Positions 1 to 10,354 are shown, numbered from the stretch's first letter. The stretch: DNA of 64,000 bases from Lysinibacillus fusiformis (GCF_016925635.1 NZ_CP070490.1:3168001-3232000), one strand, 5' to 3'. Notes: generated by a model not told the origin, from the letters alone. Made by a program: numbers and translations.

Positions 1-1
1 G

Positions 2-598
2 GCAGCAACCTTGCTGGCAATTAAAAGCCGCATGTTATTGCCGATTCACGAAGGAGAGATGGAGGACGCAGAATTAGAAGTGGACGGACCTGACCCTCGT
101 GAAGAACTGGTGCAACGCTTAATCGAATATAAAAAATACAAGGAAGCAGCAAGTAATTTGCAAGAGCTTGAAACAGACAGAGCACAAGTATTTACGAGGC
201 CTCCTGCGGATTTAACAGGATTAGCCTCAGAAGAACAGATGGCTTTATTTGATTTGAATGTGAATATCTATGATATGCTTGGCGCATTTCAAAAATTGAT
301 GCGTCGTAAAAAATTAAAGAAACCATTAAAAACAACTGTAGCAAGGCAGGAACGATCAGTAAAAGATCAAATGCGTTCTGTTGTGGATTCTTTACGATTA
401 ACAGGTGGACGTGCATCATTTTTCGAGCTTTTTCCCTATGAAGATAAGCCAACACTTATTCTGACGTTTGTATCCCTTCTTGAACTGATGAAACGTCAGA
501 TCGTCATCGTAGAGCAAGATGGTAACTTTGAAGAATTAACGGTTACCTTACAGAAGGAGGAATGGGAAGATGACGAAAACATTGATGTTACAGAGTAG
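2..598 (+). CDS. scpA: Segregation and condensation protein A, 5' end outside window
   Basis: Kleisin subunit of the SMC-ScpA-ScpB condensin complex, which bridges the SMC heads to organise and segregate the chromosome. The window opens inside the gene: the frame is open from base 2, and the first visible residues (AATLLAIKSRMLLP) are the typical ScpA helix that normally lies well inside the protein, so the N-terminal part is missing and the TTG at 11 is not a start. About 198 residues are visible, including an acidic linker and the C-terminal winged-helix region that contacts the SMC cap. The gene overlaps scpB by 29 nt, which indicates translational coupling. Identification is by family resemblance and by the classic scpAB pairing. 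Confidence 0.93.
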   Translation, partial: AATLLAIKSRMLLPIHEGEMEDAELEVDGPDPREELVQRLIEYKKYKEAASNLQELETDRAQVFTRPPADLTGLASEEQMALFDLNVNIYDMLGAFQKLMRRKKLKKPLKTTVARQERSVKDQMRSVVDSLRLTGGRASFFELFPYEDKPTLILTFVSLLELMKRQIVIVEQDGNFEELTVTLQKEEWEDDENIDVTE

Positions 599-1163
599 AA
601 TTGAAGCCTTATTATTTGTTGTGGGAGATGATGGCTTAACGATTAAACAACTATCACAACTTTTAGGTGAGCAGGAAGAGTTTATCCTCCAAACAATGAA
701 TACATTGAGAGAAACCTATGAAGAAGATTTAGCAAGAGGAATTACGGTGAAAGAAATTGCAGGCGTCTATCAGCTTATTACAAAATCTGAGTTTGCCGAT
801 ACAATTCAAAGATTAGTAGAAAATCCAACCGCACAATCCTTATCTCAAGCCTCCCTCGAAGTGTTAGCAATAGTGGCATACAAACAGCCCATTACCCGTG
901 TAGCGATAGAAGATTTGCGTGGTGTCAAGTGTGAACGACCAATCCAAACGTTAGTTTTACGAGGCTTAATTAAAGAGGTAGGACGGTCAGAAGGAACTGG
1001 ACGTGCCATCTTATATGGGACAACAAAAGAGTTTTTACATTATTTTGGCTTAAATAATATAGAAGAAATGCCTCCTCTACCTGATGAGGACCTTGTTGAT
1101 ACAGAACAAGAAACAGATTTATTTATGACGAAGTTCCAAGAGACATTTAGCGGGGCAAAATAA
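570..1163 (+). CDS. scpB: Segregation and condensation protein B
   Basis: ScpB forms the dimeric accessory subunit of the SMC condensin complex and binds the central part of ScpA. The 197-residue protein has the family's normal length, with two winged-helix domains (about residues 8-80 and 90-160) and the conserved stretch LEVLAIVAYKQPITR near residue 95, followed by an acidic C-terminal tail. The ATG at 570 lies inside the end of scpA and is preceded by AAGGAGG about 10 nt upstream, so the two are co-translated. Order and overlap are as in Bacillus. Confidence 0.95.
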   Translation: MTKTLMLQSRIEALLFVVGDDGLTIKQLSQLLGEQEEFILQTMNTLRETYEEDLARGITVKEIAGVYQLITKSEFADTIQRLVENPTAQSLSQASLEVLAIVAYKQPITRVAIEDLRGVKCERPIQTLVLRGLIKEVGRSEGTGRAILYGTTKEFLHYFGLNNIEEMPPLPDEDLVDTEQETDLFMTKFQETFSGAK

Positions 1164-1240
1164 TGGTTAGGTATAATGCGTAGCCTTCAACATAAATATA
1201 AATCTATAATTTCCTATCACATTGAATAAGGAGTGGCTCG

Positions 1241-2311
1241 TTGCTTCGGTTATTTCGTTTAACACTGTTTATGATCATTGTGTTAATGGTAATGCTTCCT
1301 CAGACTAGCTTTGCAAGAGGAGGAAGCGGCTATGCTGTCTTGGATGGCGATACAGGTCGACTTTTAATTGGATCCAATAGCGATGAACGATTACCTATTG
1401 CTAGCCTCACAAAAATTTGGACAGCACTTGTGGCAATTGAAAATAGTGACTTGCAGGATGAAGTCGTTATATCCCCTAAGGCTGCTATGGCTGAGGGGAG
1501 CTCTATTTACCTACAGGCTGGTGAAACGGTGACAGTTGAAACGTTATTGTATGGCTTAATGCTACGTTCTGGCAATGATGCTGCAACAGCTTTAGCCGAA
1601 CATGTAGGAGGGTCTGTAGAGGGTTTTGTCAAATTAATGAATGAAAGAGCTGTTATTGCAGGTCTTACCAATACCGTCTTTATGAATCCTTCTGGTCTTC
1701 ATCATGATGAGCATTTATCGTCTGCAAGAGATACTGCTGAGATGTTAAGACTTGCGTTGCAAAATAAAACATTTGAGAAAATCGCTTCAACGGTACTTTA
1801 TCGGGCAAATACAGTAAACGGAATGTTATGGGAAAATAAACACCGTCTATTAAGAGAGGGTTCAGGAATGGCAGCAGATATAGATGATGAGACAGAACAG
1901 CCTGTTAGTTCCTTAAAGTCAGCCACTGGTACTGCTTTCGCTGGAAAAACGGGCTTTACTAAGGTCGCTGGACGAACACTTGCAACGGCCTTTCAAAAGG
2001 ACGGGCAAATCTGCGTTGTCGTCACATTAAATGAATCAGATGATTGGAATGTACATCGAGGCTTATCCAATAAAGTATGGCAAGATTATAGTCTTGAAAC
2101 AGTAGTGAAAAAGGGTAAATACAATGTCAATAAAAAGTTGGCTATTCGTTTACAAGAGCCCGTTCGACTACAGTTAAATAAAGAGGAAAAAGAACAAGTG
2201 AGGCAAGTATTACATGTTTCAAGGAAACGCCAAGAAGCAGTCTTGTCTATCTTTATAGGCGAAGAACGGATTTATGCAACGCCAGTAAAAGTTGAATCAG
2301 CGGATCGTTAA
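1241..2311 (+). CDS. D-alanyl-D-alanine carboxypeptidase (S11, DacB/DacF type)
   Basis: Penicillin-binding D,D-carboxypeptidase that trims the terminal D-Ala of peptidoglycan stem peptides outside the membrane. A signal peptide covers residues 1-25 with probable cleavage after SFA. The three active-site motifs are intact: S55-L-T-K58, S110-G-N112 and K236-T-G238. The start is TTG with AAGGAG 7 nt upstream; no nearer ATG fits the signal peptide. At 356 residues it is close to the S11 family size. In Bacillus subtilis the scpAB neighbourhood carries dacB followed by spmAB; here spmAB is absent and an unrelated membrane protein follows. A spore-cortex role like DacB is an inference from position, so no symbol is given. 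Confidence 0.88.
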   Translation: MLRLFRLTLFMIIVLMVMLPQTSFARGGSGYAVLDGDTGRLLIGSNSDERLPIASLTKIWTALVAIENSDLQDEVVISPKAAMAEGSSIYLQAGETVTVETLLYGLMLRSGNDAATALAEHVGGSVEGFVKLMNERAVIAGLTNTVFMNPSGLHHDEHLSSARDTAEMLRLALQNKTFEKIASTVLYRANTVNGMLWENKHRLLREGSGMAADIDDETEQPVSSLKSATGTAFAGKTGFTKVAGRTLATAFQKDGQICVVVTLNESDDWNVHRGLSNKVWQDYSLETVVKKGKYNVNKKLAIRLQEPVRLQLNKEEKEQVRQVLHVSRKRQEAVLSIFIGEERIYATPVKVESADR

Positions 2312-2331
2312 AAACGATTTGCTGATTTTTT
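2297..2331 (+). terminator. Intrinsic terminator of the carboxypeptidase gene
   Basis: A 13-bp stem (2297-2309 with 2313-2325, two G-U pairs) closes on an AAA loop and is followed by a T run. The left arm overlaps the stop codon. Confidence 0.75.
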
Positions 2332-2416
2332 ACATTATTTGATCAATTGATGTTAAATTTGGTAAAATGATAATGAATTTAAAATTCTTAATTTTCGAAA
2401 AAAAGGGGTGAGGAAA

Positions 2417-3004
2417 TTGAGGAAAGCTTCAATGGAAAGTAATGGTAGGCAAATTCAATTTGGGCTAATCATTATCTTATTCTTATCAAGTTTAATTGTG
2501 CCTGTCATTCTTCTATATCCAATTCAAGAGATACTATATCGACCTAATGAATTTTATTATTTTGCACCTTATTTTAATGCTTATATTATCTTTATGGTCT
2601 CTTTATTTGTCATGGCCCTCGTACTACTAATCAATTATTTGATCATACCTAAAACGAAAAAAAGAAAGAATATAAAACGTGGTCTAGTATCTACTTCCTT
2701 ATTAATTGCCTTAGGTTTCATCGCATTAAGCTTTAATACTTATAAATGGATAGATTCAAGAGGTATTCATATGAATCCATTTTTTAGTTTAAAAGTAAAT
2801 TTTGTCGAGTGGGAAGAAATAGTGAAAGTTGAGCAGGTTAATCTAGAAAAAAGTGGTGTGACAAAGCCTGATCATCTGGTTTTTACATTTCAAGATGGTT
2901 CCACAATTGAGGAACCTTTGGCAGGCAACATGGTACTGGCTAAAAACTATATAGCCAATGAGTTAAAGCAACGTGGCCTAACAATTGAAAATGTATACAG
3001 ATAA
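2417..3004 (+). CDS. Small membrane protein with a cytoplasmic PH-like C-terminal domain, unknown function
   Basis: I do not recognise this gene. Three hydrophobic segments are visible near residues 12-38, 55-77 and 92-109, separated by a basic loop (KTKKRKNIKRG). A soluble C-terminal stretch of about 80 residues (from DSRGIHMNPFF) alternates beta-like segments such as WEEIVKVEQV and LVFTFQDGST, which recalls bacterial PH-like membrane domains; this is a guess from pattern. The chosen start is TTG 2417, with GGGGTG at 2405-2410; GTG 2408 overlaps that site and ATG 2432 is also in frame. It stands alone between two terminators, so it is probably monocistronic. Confidence 0.65.
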   Translation: MRKASMESNGRQIQFGLIIILFLSSLIVPVILLYPIQEILYRPNEFYYFAPYFNAYIIFMVSLFVMALVLLINYLIIPKTKKRKNIKRGLVSTSLLIALGFIALSFNTYKWIDSRGIHMNPFFSLKVNFVEWEEIVKVEQVNLEKSGVTKPDHLVFTFQDGSTIEEPLAGNMVLAKNYIANELKQRGLTIENVYR

Positions 3005-3029
3005 AAGCTGCCGAATGGTAGCTTTTTTT
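3004..3029 (+). terminator. Intrinsic terminator
   Basis: An 8-9 bp stem (AAGCTGCC paired with GGTAGCTT, one G-U pair) around a GAAT loop is followed by seven T. It directly abuts the stop codon of the preceding gene. Confidence 0.85.
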
Positions 3030-3273
3030 GTGTCAAAATAAACATTTTACAATCGATTCGCATGATTATCAAATGAGTATACTGCTAGTAAACAAAACAA
3101 AATCTCGGTTCAAATGTTAAGAAATTAACGAACGAGAAATTAGTCGGAATACTCAATTAAAAAATGTGAAATTTGTTTTTCTTTAATAATGTCTAAAAGT
3201 ATGACATAATTTTCACAGATTAGCGGGAAAAATAACCCTATTCATTGGATCGAAATCGAATGATGACGAACGT

Positions 3274-3288
3274 GTCAATGTGAAAGAA
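3274..3288 (+). promoter_or_regulatory. Repeated 15-mer ahead of rluB, possible ResD-type site
   Basis: GTCAATGTGAAAGAA occurs here and again, identical, at 4238-4252 ahead of resA. Its TGTGAAA core resembles the TTTGTGAAT-like half-sites described for ResD in B. subtilis. Two further TGTGAAA-type cores lie near 3166 (+) and 3208 (-). ResD binding is an inference. This copy lies just ahead of the rluB ribosome binding site. Confidence 0.4.
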
Positions 3289-3304
3289 AACTAGAGGTGA
3301 AAAA

Positions 3305-4036
3305 ATGGAAAGATTACAAAAGGTCATTGCCTATGCAGGTGTTGCGTCAAGGCGCAAGGCAGAGCAATTGATTTTAGAAGGTAAAGTTAAAGTAAATGGT
3401 GTAGTGGTTCGTGAGTTAGGAACAAAGGTATCTAATTCCGATACAATTGAAGTAGAAGGTGTAAAACTAGAAAAAGAAGATAAGGTATATTTCTTACTTT
3501 ACAAACCACGTGGAACAATTTCTGCAGTTACAGATGATAAAGGACGCAAAACTGTCACAGATTTATTTCATCATATTCCGCAACGTATTTTCCCAGTTGG
3601 TCGTCTTGATTATGATACATCTGGATTATTGCTATTGACAAATGATGGAGAATTTTCCTATATGTTGACACATCCGAAATTTAAAATTGACAAAACATAT
3701 ATCGCTCGTGTCAAAGGAGTGCCAACAATTGAAGGGCTTAAAAAGCTTCAACGAGGGATCAAATTAGAGGATGGAAAGACAGCACCTGCTAAGGTAAGTA
3801 TGACATCTTTCGATGAAAAAGCGGGCAAAGCTATTTGTGAAATTACGATTCATGAAGGGCGCAATCGCCAAGTTCGTCGTATGTTTGAAGCGATTGGAAC
3901 ACCCGTTGTTAAATTAAAACGCGAACGCTTTGCTTTTTTAGATTTATTTGGTCTTGCTCCAGGAGAATACCGTGAATTATCAAAGCATGAAGTAAAGCAA
4001 CTACGTGTGTTAGCAGAAACAGGAAAGCTTGATTAA
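3305..4036 (+). CDS. rluB: 23S rRNA pseudouridine synthase B
   Basis: RsuA/RluB-family enzyme that converts a uridine in the peptidyl-transferase region of 23S rRNA to pseudouridine. Residues 1-60 form an S4 RNA-binding domain (MERLQKVIAYAGVASRRKAE). The catalytic motif GRLDYDTSGLLLLTNDGE follows near residue 100, with the catalytic Asp in RLD, and HEGRNRQVRRM lies near residue 180. At 243 residues it has the usual length. The ATG is preceded by AGAGGTGA. The gene sits directly upstream of resABCDE, as in B. subtilis. Confidence 0.94.
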   Translation: MERLQKVIAYAGVASRRKAEQLILEGKVKVNGVVVRELGTKVSNSDTIEVEGVKLEKEDKVYFLLYKPRGTISAVTDDKGRKTVTDLFHHIPQRIFPVGRLDYDTSGLLLLTNDGEFSYMLTHPKFKIDKTYIARVKGVPTIEGLKKLQRGIKLEDGKTAPAKVSMTSFDEKAGKAICEITIHEGRNRQVRRMFEAIGTPVVKLKRERFAFLDLFGLAPGEYRELSKHEVKQLRVLAETGKLD

Positions 4037-4050
4037 TGCAATGTTGCCAG

Positions 4051-4099
4051 AAGAAAGTGTGGATACCAATAGAGGTATTTGGATGTTTACACTTTCTTT
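4051..4099 (+). terminator. Probable terminator after rluB
   Basis: Outer arms AAGAAAGTGT and ACACTTTCTTT pair, with a second inner pairing (ATACC with GGTAT). The T tract is short, so it may be a weak terminator or attenuator ahead of the res genes. Confidence 0.55.
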
Positions 4100-4237
4100 G
4101 TGGTGAAATCGTTCATAAATCATTCATAATTAATAGCTAAGTGTTTTTGTATCATTTTGCTATAATAGGTGAGAATAGTACACCTAGTAGCAGTTTGTTC
4201 AAAAAAGCTGTAACACATTTAATCCGGTATTGTTGAC

Positions 4238-4252
4238 GTCAATGTGAAAGAA
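4238..4252 (+). promoter_or_regulatory. Repeated 15-mer ahead of resA, possible ResD-type site
   Basis: Second exact copy of the 15-mer at 3274-3288, about 100 bp before the resA start, in a stretch without an ORF. It overlaps a TTGACG hexamer (4233-4238) that could be a -35 element. ResA-ResC expression is under ResD control in B. subtilis; the binding claim here is an inference. Confidence 0.4.
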
Positions 4253-4353
4253 GCTTTTACATATTTATAGACGTATAGAGAGTGAAAAAGTTCTATTTGT
4301 TACTTCAATATGTAAAAGCAACGCAAGCCGTAATTGATAGGGGGTTTATTAAC

Positions 4354-4893
4354 TTGGAGAAAAAGAAAAAACGTCTTGTACTGCGAACTGTCATTTTAGC
4401 TGTGTTAGCGTTGGCAATCGGGTACACAGTATATGGAACAGCAACAAAGGAAAAAGTAGAGTTAGTAGCAGTAGGCTCTGAGGCACCTGACTTCACGTTA
4501 GTAGATTTAAACGGTGAAAAACATAAATTGTCGGATTATAAAGGGCAAGGGGTATTTTTAAATTTCTGGGGAACTTGGTGTAAGCCTTGTGAGAAGGAAA
4601 TGCCCGCAATGGACAATCAGTATCAAGAATTTAAAGATCACGGTGTACAAACATTAGCTGTCAATATTGCTCAAACAGATTTTGAAGTACAGAATTTTGT
4701 CGATCGATATGGGTTGTCATTTCCAGTAGTTATCGACAAAACAAAAAGTGTTATGACTGCTTATAATGTAGGACAATTACCTGCAACAGTGTTAATTGAT
4801 CCAGAAGGCAAAGTGGCCAAAATTATTACAGGTGAAATGACGGAGAAAGATATTGCTTCGTACATGGAATTAGTGAAGCCAAATAAGGAGTAA
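4354..4893 (+). CDS. resA: Thiol-disulfide oxidoreductase ResA
   Basis: Membrane-anchored, extracytoplasmic thioredoxin-like protein that reduces the haem-binding cysteines of apocytochrome c before haem attachment. An N-terminal signal anchor covers about residues 8-27, followed by a thioredoxin fold with the active site C76-K-P-C79 in GTWCKPCEKEMP. I chose TTG 4354 because an AGGGGG site precedes it and the product (179 residues) then matches the ResA family; the open frame extends upstream to 4282, but that part does not look like ResA. It is followed after a few bases by resB in one operon. Confidence 0.93.
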   Translation: MEKKKKRLVLRTVILAVLALAIGYTVYGTATKEKVELVAVGSEAPDFTLVDLNGEKHKLSDYKGQGVFLNFWGTWCKPCEKEMPAMDNQYQEFKDHGVQTLAVNIAQTDFEVQNFVDRYGLSFPVVIDKTKSVMTAYNVGQLPATVLIDPEGKVAKIITGEMTEKDIASYMELVKPNKE

Positions 4894-4899
4894 ATGACG

Positions 4900-6576
4900 A
4901 TGGAAAAAATCATTTGTGCTTGTGGTCATAGTAATCCATACGGCACGAAGCTTTGTGAGAAATGTGGTCGTCCTTTAACCGAAGAAGAAAAACAAAATAA
5001 AGTTGTTGATATGCGCTATGATGGTATGGCCATTCGTTCCAAAACATATAACAAATCATTTGTTGATAAAATATGGAATTTCTTCTCAAGTGTTAAAGTT
5101 GGTATATCCTTAATTATTATCACATTAATTGCTGCTTCAGTCGGAACATTACTACCGCAAGAGTTTTACGTAAAAGCTTCTGATATGGAGAAGGGGGCTT
5201 ATTACGCAGACGTATATGGTACATTCGGTAAAATCTATTATACGTTGGGGCTTTCGGATTTATATAGCTCATGGTGGTTCCAGATTTTAGTTGGTATGCT
5301 AGCAGTATCAATTATAGTGGCAAGTCTTGACCGAGGCATTCCACTTTATAAATCATTAAAGAATCAACGTGTTAAAAGACATGAAAGCTTTATGAAGCGT
5401 CAGCGCATTGTTGCAGAAGGACAAGTGTCAGCGAGTGCGGAAGAAACGCTTGATAAAGTGGCTCAAAAAATGACTGAGATGAAGTATTCTGTTCGTCGAG
5501 ATGGTAGCGCTCTCTTAGCTGAAAAAGGACGCTTTTCTCGTTACGGTCCGTACATAAACCATGTAGGTCTCATCATTTTTTTAGGTGGGGTCATGCTACG
5601 TCTAGTTCCAGGCTTCTATGTTGATGAATCGATATGGGTGCGTGAAGGTGAAACACGAGCTATCACTGGAATGGAAGGCTATTTCATTGAAAACCGTGAC
5701 TTTATTTTAGAAACACATGATAATACACCTCAAGGTGAGCAAGTTAAACAGGGTGTGAATGTAGTGGCTAAAAACTTCCAGACCGATATTACACTTTACA
5801 AGCAACCTGAAGACGCATTACCTGGGGATACGGAAAATCTAGAAAAAGTAAAAGACTATTCTATTCGTGTAAACCATCCTTTGAAAGAAGATGGCTTTGC
5901 TCTTTACCAGATGGATTATCGTCTAAATGAATTAAAACAAATGAATTTTGAATTAATTAATAAGACGACGGAGAAATCATTAGGTAAGGTAGAGATTGAT
6001 TTAACAAACCCTAAAAAAGAATATGATTTAGGCAATGGTTCATCCGTTCAAATACTAGTGTATACACCAGATTTTGATGGGTTTGAAAATGGTGAGCCAC
6101 AAACAAAAACATCAATTCCAAATAATCCCGCGTTTTTATTTAAAATGACAACACCAGAAACACCAGAAGGAGAAGTAAGCTTTGTTGAAATTATGCAACC
6201 TCCTTTAGAACCACTTGGTGAAAATAAATACAGAATGAAGTTTGCTAGTGCAGAAATGCGTGACATGTCAGGTATTACGGTACGTAAAGATAGTACCATC
6301 CCTATTCTGTTTGTTGGGGGTGTCATCTTTATGATCGGTGTTGCGATTGGCTCTTATTGGAATCATCGTCGTTTATGGCTGCAAGTGGAACCCGACGGCC
6401 GTGTGTTAATGGCTGCCCATGTCAACAAAAATATGTTCAGCATGAAAAAGGATTTAGATGCTGTCACAACATTTGCTGCATTGCCTCCGTATACAGATCA
6501 GTTAGAGAAAGATGAGGCTGGCGAAGAGTCCACAAATGGTGGCATTAAAGAAAAGGAAGGTGACAACACCTTATGA
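4900..6576 (+). CDS. resB: Cytochrome c biogenesis protein ResB
   Basis: Ccs1-type membrane protein that, with ResC, forms the system II haem exporter/lyase for cytochrome c maturation. The N-terminus carries a zinc-ribbon-like unit with four cysteines (C6, C8, C19, C22). It is followed by transmembrane segments near residues 60-80, 125-145 and 220-240, a large extracytoplasmic domain and a final membrane helix near residue 470. The AAGGAG at 4885-4890 gives better spacing (9 nt) to ATG 4900 than to ATG 4894, so 4900 is chosen. It overlaps resC by 4 nt (ATGA). Confidence 0.93.
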   Translation: MEKIICACGHSNPYGTKLCEKCGRPLTEEEKQNKVVDMRYDGMAIRSKTYNKSFVDKIWNFFSSVKVGISLIIITLIAASVGTLLPQEFYVKASDMEKGAYYADVYGTFGKIYYTLGLSDLYSSWWFQILVGMLAVSIIVASLDRGIPLYKSLKNQRVKRHESFMKRQRIVAEGQVSASAEETLDKVAQKMTEMKYSVRRDGSALLAEKGRFSRYGPYINHVGLIIFLGGVMLRLVPGFYVDESIWVREGETRAITGMEGYFIENRDFILETHDNTPQGEQVKQGVNVVAKNFQTDITLYKQPEDALPGDTENLEKVKDYSIRVNHPLKEDGFALYQMDYRLNELKQMNFELINKTTEKSLGKVEIDLTNPKKEYDLGNGSSVQILVYTPDFDGFENGEPQTKTSIPNNPAFLFKMTTPETPEGEVSFVEIMQPPLEPLGENKYRMKFASAEMRDMSGITVRKDSTIPILFVGGVIFMIGVAIGSYWNHRRLWLQVEPDGRVLMAAHVNKNMFSMKKDLDAVTTFAALPPYTDQLEKDEAGEESTNGGIKEKEGDNTL

Positions 6577-7754
6577 GTTTGATTGATATAAGTGGAAACT
6601 TATTATTTGTAGCGTTTATTGCTTATTTAGTTGCGACATTATTATTTGGTGGTTCAATTAAGCAAGCTAATGCTACTGGTAAGAATACTGGCAAATGGGG
6701 CCAGCTTGCCATTGTGGTTACCATTATTGGTTTCTTATCACAGCTTGGCTATTTTATTACGCGTTGGATCTATACTGGACATGCGCCTGTAAGTAATATG
6801 TTTGAATTTACGACTGCCTTCGGTATGTTCATTGTCGGCGCGTTTATCTTAATTTATTTTATTTATCGTTTGACTGCACTTGGATTAGTGGCATTGCCTG
6901 TAGCGCTTTTAATTATCGCTTATGCAGCAATGTTCCCGAAAGAAGTAAGTCCACTAGTGCCGTCGTTACAAAGCTATTGGTTAACGATTCACGTTATTAC
7001 AGCAGCATTAGGTCAATCTATTTTAGCTATTAGTGCTGTGGCAGGACTTATTTACTTATTAAAAGTAGTAGATTTAACGAAGCGTTCTAAACAACGTTTT
7101 TGGTTAGAGGCCGTGATGTACTGTCTTGTAGTAGTTATTGGGTTTGTTGCGGTAACATCTACATTTAGTGCTATGGATTATGAGTCTAGCTATAATTATG
7201 TGGATAAAGAAGGAACTACTCGTAAAATTATTTACAATTTACCTCCGATTTTCGGTATGAATGAATATGAAGTGGTTGAAGAACATGGCATGTCACCATT
7301 AGTAGAAATGCCAGCATTAATTAATGCTAAAAAATTAACAACTGTTGTTTGGTCATTAATGGTAGGATCTATTTTGTATTTATTAATTCGTTTAATCGCT
7401 CGCCGTCGAATTAGTGCCATTTTCCAACCACTAGTTAAACGTGTCAATTTACAATTACTTGATGAAATTGGTTATCGTTCAGTGTTGATTGGTTTCCCTG
7501 TATTCTCCCTAGGTGCTTTAATCTTTGCGATGATTTGGGCACAAATTGCTTGGAGTCGATTCTGGGGTTGGGATCCAAAAGAAGTATGGGCTCTTATTAC
7601 ATGGTTATTCTATGCAGCATTCCTGCATTTACGTTTATCAAAAGGCTGGGAAGGTCGAAAATCTGCTTGGTTAGCATTAATTGGTTTCGGAATTATTTTA
7701 TTCAACCTAATTGCTGTTAACTTAATCCTTGCAGGTTTACACTCCTACGCGTAA
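6573..7754 (+). CDS. resC: Cytochrome c biogenesis protein ResC (CcsA family)
   Basis: Multi-spanning haem-handling protein of system II cytochrome c maturation and partner of ResB. The hallmark tryptophan-rich WWD-type motif starts at W331 ([14 protein letters not shown]), and several histidines that could ligate haem lie in loops (for example HVITAALGQ and [10 protein letters not shown]). About eight hydrophobic segments are visible in 393 residues. The start ATG overlaps the resB stop. A strong terminator ends the resABC unit. Confidence 0.94.
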   Translation: MSLIDISGNLLFVAFIAYLVATLLFGGSIKQANATGKNTGKWGQLAIVVTIIGFLSQLGYFITRWIYTGHAPVSNMFEFTTAFGMFIVGAFILIYFIYRLTALGLVALPVALLIIAYAAMFPKEVSPLVPSLQSYWLTIHVITAALGQSILAISAVAGLIYLLKVVDLTKRSKQRFWLEAVMYCLVVVIGFVAVTSTFSAMDYESSYNYVDKEGTTRKIIYNLPPIFGMNEYEVVEEHGMSPLVEMPALINAKKLTTVVWSLMVGSILYLLIRLIARRRISAIFQPLVKRVNLQLLDEIGYRSVLIGFPVFSLGALIFAMIWAQIAWSRFWGWDPKEVWALITWLFYAAFLHLRLSKGWEGRKSAWLALIGFGIILFNLIAVNLILAGLHSYA

Positions 7755-7767
7755 CCTGTGAAACAAC

Positions 7768-7801
7768 AAGCCTTTTCGCTGTAGCGAAGAGGCTTTCTTT
7801 T
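7768..7801 (+). terminator. Terminator after resABC
   Basis: A 12-bp stem (7768-7779 with 7784-7795, one mismatch) with a TGTA loop is followed by a pyrimidine tract. It separates resABC from resDE, so the two-component genes probably have their own promoter as well. Confidence 0.85.
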
Positions 7802-7863
7802 CTTTTCAATATGTGTCACAGCATGTACAATAGAAGGTAGAGAAAGATTGGAAGAGAGGGATC

Positions 7864-8586
7864 GTGAAAGTGTCAGAAAATATTTCAGTATTAGTAGTAG
7901 ACGACGAGGATCGTATTCGCCGCTTATTAAAAATGTATCTAGAGCGAGAAGGATACCTTGTTGACGAGGCAGAAAATGGTGAACAAGCGATCGAGAAATC
8001 TTTAGAAAAAGAGTACCACTGTATTTTACTTGATATTATGATGCCTGAAAAAGATGGGCTAGAAGTGTGTGCGGAAATTCGAGAACGCGCAGCAACACCG
8101 ATTATTTTATTAACTGCAAAAGGCGAAGAAGCGAATCGTGTACAAGGCTTTGAGCTTGGCGCAGATGACTATATTGTAAAACCATTTAGTCCTCGTGAGG
8201 TTGTTTTACGTGTGAAGGCTATTTTACGCCGTTCACAAGCTTTCTCACCAACGACGAATGCATCCTCTTCAAAAGATTTGGTGGTGTTCCAGCATTTAAT
8301 GATTGATCACGATGCACACCGTGTCACAGCAGAGGGGATTGAGGTCAATTTAACACCAAAAGAGTATGAATTACTGTACTTCTTAGCGAAATCGCCAGAC
8401 AAAGTATTTGACCGTGAACAACTACTAAAAGAAGTATGGCATTATGACTTCTTTGGTGATTTACGTACAGTGGATACACATGTAAAACGGTTACGTGAAA
8501 AGCTCAACCGAGTTTCTGAAAACGCTGCTAAAATGATTGTGACAGTTTGGGGCGTTGGATACAAATTTGAGGTTGTCAATGAATAG
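7864..8586 (+). CDS. resD: Response regulator ResD (OmpR family)
   Basis: DNA-binding response regulator of the ResDE system, which activates aerobic and anaerobic respiration genes. The receiver domain spans residues 1-125 with the acidic pocket in VVDDED, phosphoacceptor D57 in LLDIMMP and Lys in YIVKPF. The C-terminal winged-helix domain contains the conserved GDLRTVDTHVKRLREKL. The protein is closely similar to Bacillus ResD throughout. Two in-frame GTG starts are possible; GTG 7870 has the better spacing (9 nt) from the GAGGG site, so the true start may be 6 nt downstream of that given. It overlaps resE by 8 nt. Confidence 0.94.
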   Translation: MKVSENISVLVVDDEDRIRRLLKMYLEREGYLVDEAENGEQAIEKSLEKEYHCILLDIMMPEKDGLEVCAEIRERAATPIILLTAKGEEANRVQGFELGADDYIVKPFSPREVVLRVKAILRRSQAFSPTTNASSSKDLVVFQHLMIDHDAHRVTAEGIEVNLTPKEYELLYFLAKSPDKVFDREQLLKEVWHYDFFGDLRTVDTHVKRLREKLNRVSENAAKMIVTVWGVGYKFEVVNE

Positions 8587-10354
8587 AATATGGAATAGTG
8601 TTGTCGGGAAGCTATGGGTAACCATATTGCTTCTCGTTTCATTTGTATTATTTGTTTTCACGGTATTAATGCTTGAATTTCTTCAAAATTATCATATGCA
8701 GCAAGCAGAAATTTCATTGCGTCAGACAGCTGCTACAGTGGCAAGTATAGTAGATGACAATGAAACAGCAGAATCTACTTCGGAATTATTAAAAGATATT
8801 TTACCTACAGGGACCAATGCATTGATCGCGATAAGCCATGTTGAAGTATCCTTCGCAATGCAGGAGGGTGTCAACAAAAAAGAAATACAAGATACTATTT
8901 TAGCCAATAAATCTTTTCATGAAGTGTTTCAATCAGATGAACCCATTATTAAAGAAATGATGATGCCTTCTTCTACTGATCAAGAAAAGATGGAATCGTA
9001 TGTCGTACTTGGTTTCCCCCTAAATGTTGAAAATGCAGTACATGGAGCTGTCTTCATCTATCAAAGCCCAGATGCGCTACATAAAACGTCTAAGGAAACA
9101 ACGAAAATTGTCTTTTTAGCTGCCTTCATAGCATTTGTGCTGACGACATTCTTCGCATTTTTCCTTTCTTCACGTATTACTTCACCATTAAGAAAAATGC
9201 GTGAGTTGGCTTTTGAAATTGCGAAAGGAAATTTTGAAGCGAAAATGCCTACAACGCAAAATGACGAAATTGGTCAACTTGCCGTTGCCTTCAACCAAAT
9301 GGGTCGTCAATTAAAGCACAATTTAGAGGTTATCAATCAAGAAAACGAACAGCTTTCGAATATTTTGACATCTATGACAGATGCAGTGATTACCTTTAAC
9401 CGTGATCGTACAATATTATTAAGTAACCCACCAGCAGAACGTTTAATGCAAAAGTGGTTTGTGAATAAAGGCTCGCAAAGTGCAAAGCCTATCCCCCCAG
9501 AGCTGTATCATATGCTTGATCATGTGCTGATGTTTGAGGATAAACTAGAAGAGGAAATTGAAATGGACGGCAACTACTACACATTTACGATTAGTCCTCT
9601 TTATAGTGGTGAAATGATACGTGGGGCTGTGGCTGTTATTCGTGATATGACTGAGCAACATCGCTTAGAAAAATTAAGATCCGATTTTATCGCTAATGTT
9701 TCTCACGAACTACGGACACCGATTGCTATGCTACAAGGTTACTCTGAAGCATTAATGGACGATGATTTTATTCAGGATCAGGAAGAGCGTAATGAGATTA
9801 CCAAAATTATTTATGATGAATCAAAGCGAATGGGTCGCCTTGTGACAGATCTATTAGATTTGGCACGCATGGAATCAGGGCATATGACGCTTTATAAAGA
9901 TGAATTACCGATCAATTCGACATTCGAGCGTATTACACAAAAATTTGCTCAGGTAGCAAAGGAAAAGCACGTTCGTCTGCAATTTGACAGTGAATTTAAT
10001 GACGAGGCCATGATTAATATTGATGAGGATCGGATTGAACAAGTGCTTACAAATTTAGTCGATAATGCACTAAGGCATACAGATGAAGGGTCTGTGACTG
10101 TAAAAATCGAGCAGGAGCCGACATTTGCTAAAATATCTGTTCAAGATACAGGGCATGGCATTCCTCAGGACGACTTACCATATGTCTTTGAACGCTTTTA
10201 CAAAGCCGATAAGGCACGTACCCGTTCCAAAGGCGGAACTGGTCTTGGCTTAGCCATTGCTAGAAATATTGTGAAGGCACACTCAGGTAATATTATGGTA
10301 GACAGTGTGCTGAAAGAGGGTACGACCTTCACGTTTTATTTACCGTTCGATTAA
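8579..10354 (+). CDS. resE: Sensor histidine kinase ResE
   Basis: Membrane sensor kinase that phosphorylates ResD in response to oxygen/redox or nitric oxide signals. Order of domains: TM1 near residues 8-30, an extracytoplasmic sensor region of about 130 residues, TM2 near 175-195, HAMP, a PAS-like domain (from about 260), HisKA with phospho-acceptor H376 in NVSHELRTP, and an HATPase domain with DTGHGIP and [14 protein letters not shown] 8579 is chosen because the product then begins [13 protein letters not shown], as Bacillus ResE does; an upstream in-frame start at 8555 lies inside resD. Confidence 0.94.
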   Translation: MNRIWNSVVGKLWVTILLLVSFVLFVFTVLMLEFLQNYHMQQAEISLRQTAATVASIVDDNETAESTSELLKDILPTGTNALIAISHVEVSFAMQEGVNKKEIQDTILANKSFHEVFQSDEPIIKEMMMPSSTDQEKMESYVVLGFPLNVENAVHGAVFIYQSPDALHKTSKETTKIVFLAAFIAFVLTTFFAFFLSSRITSPLRKMRELAFEIAKGNFEAKMPTTQNDEIGQLAVAFNQMGRQLKHNLEVINQENEQLSNILTSMTDAVITFNRDRTILLSNPPAERLMQKWFVNKGSQSAKPIPPELYHMLDHVLMFEDKLEEEIEMDGNYYTFTISPLYSGEMIRGAVAVIRDMTEQHRLEKLRSDFIANVSHELRTPIAMLQGYSEALMDDDFIQDQEERNEITKIIYDESKRMGRLVTDLLDLARMESGHMTLYKDELPINSTFERITQKFAQVAKEKHVRLQFDSEFNDEAMINIDEDRIEQVLTNLVDNALRHTDEGSVTVKIEQEPTFAKISVQDTGHGIPQDDLPYVFERFYKADKARTRSKGGTGLGLAIARNIVKAHSGNIMVDSVLKEGTTFTFYLPFD

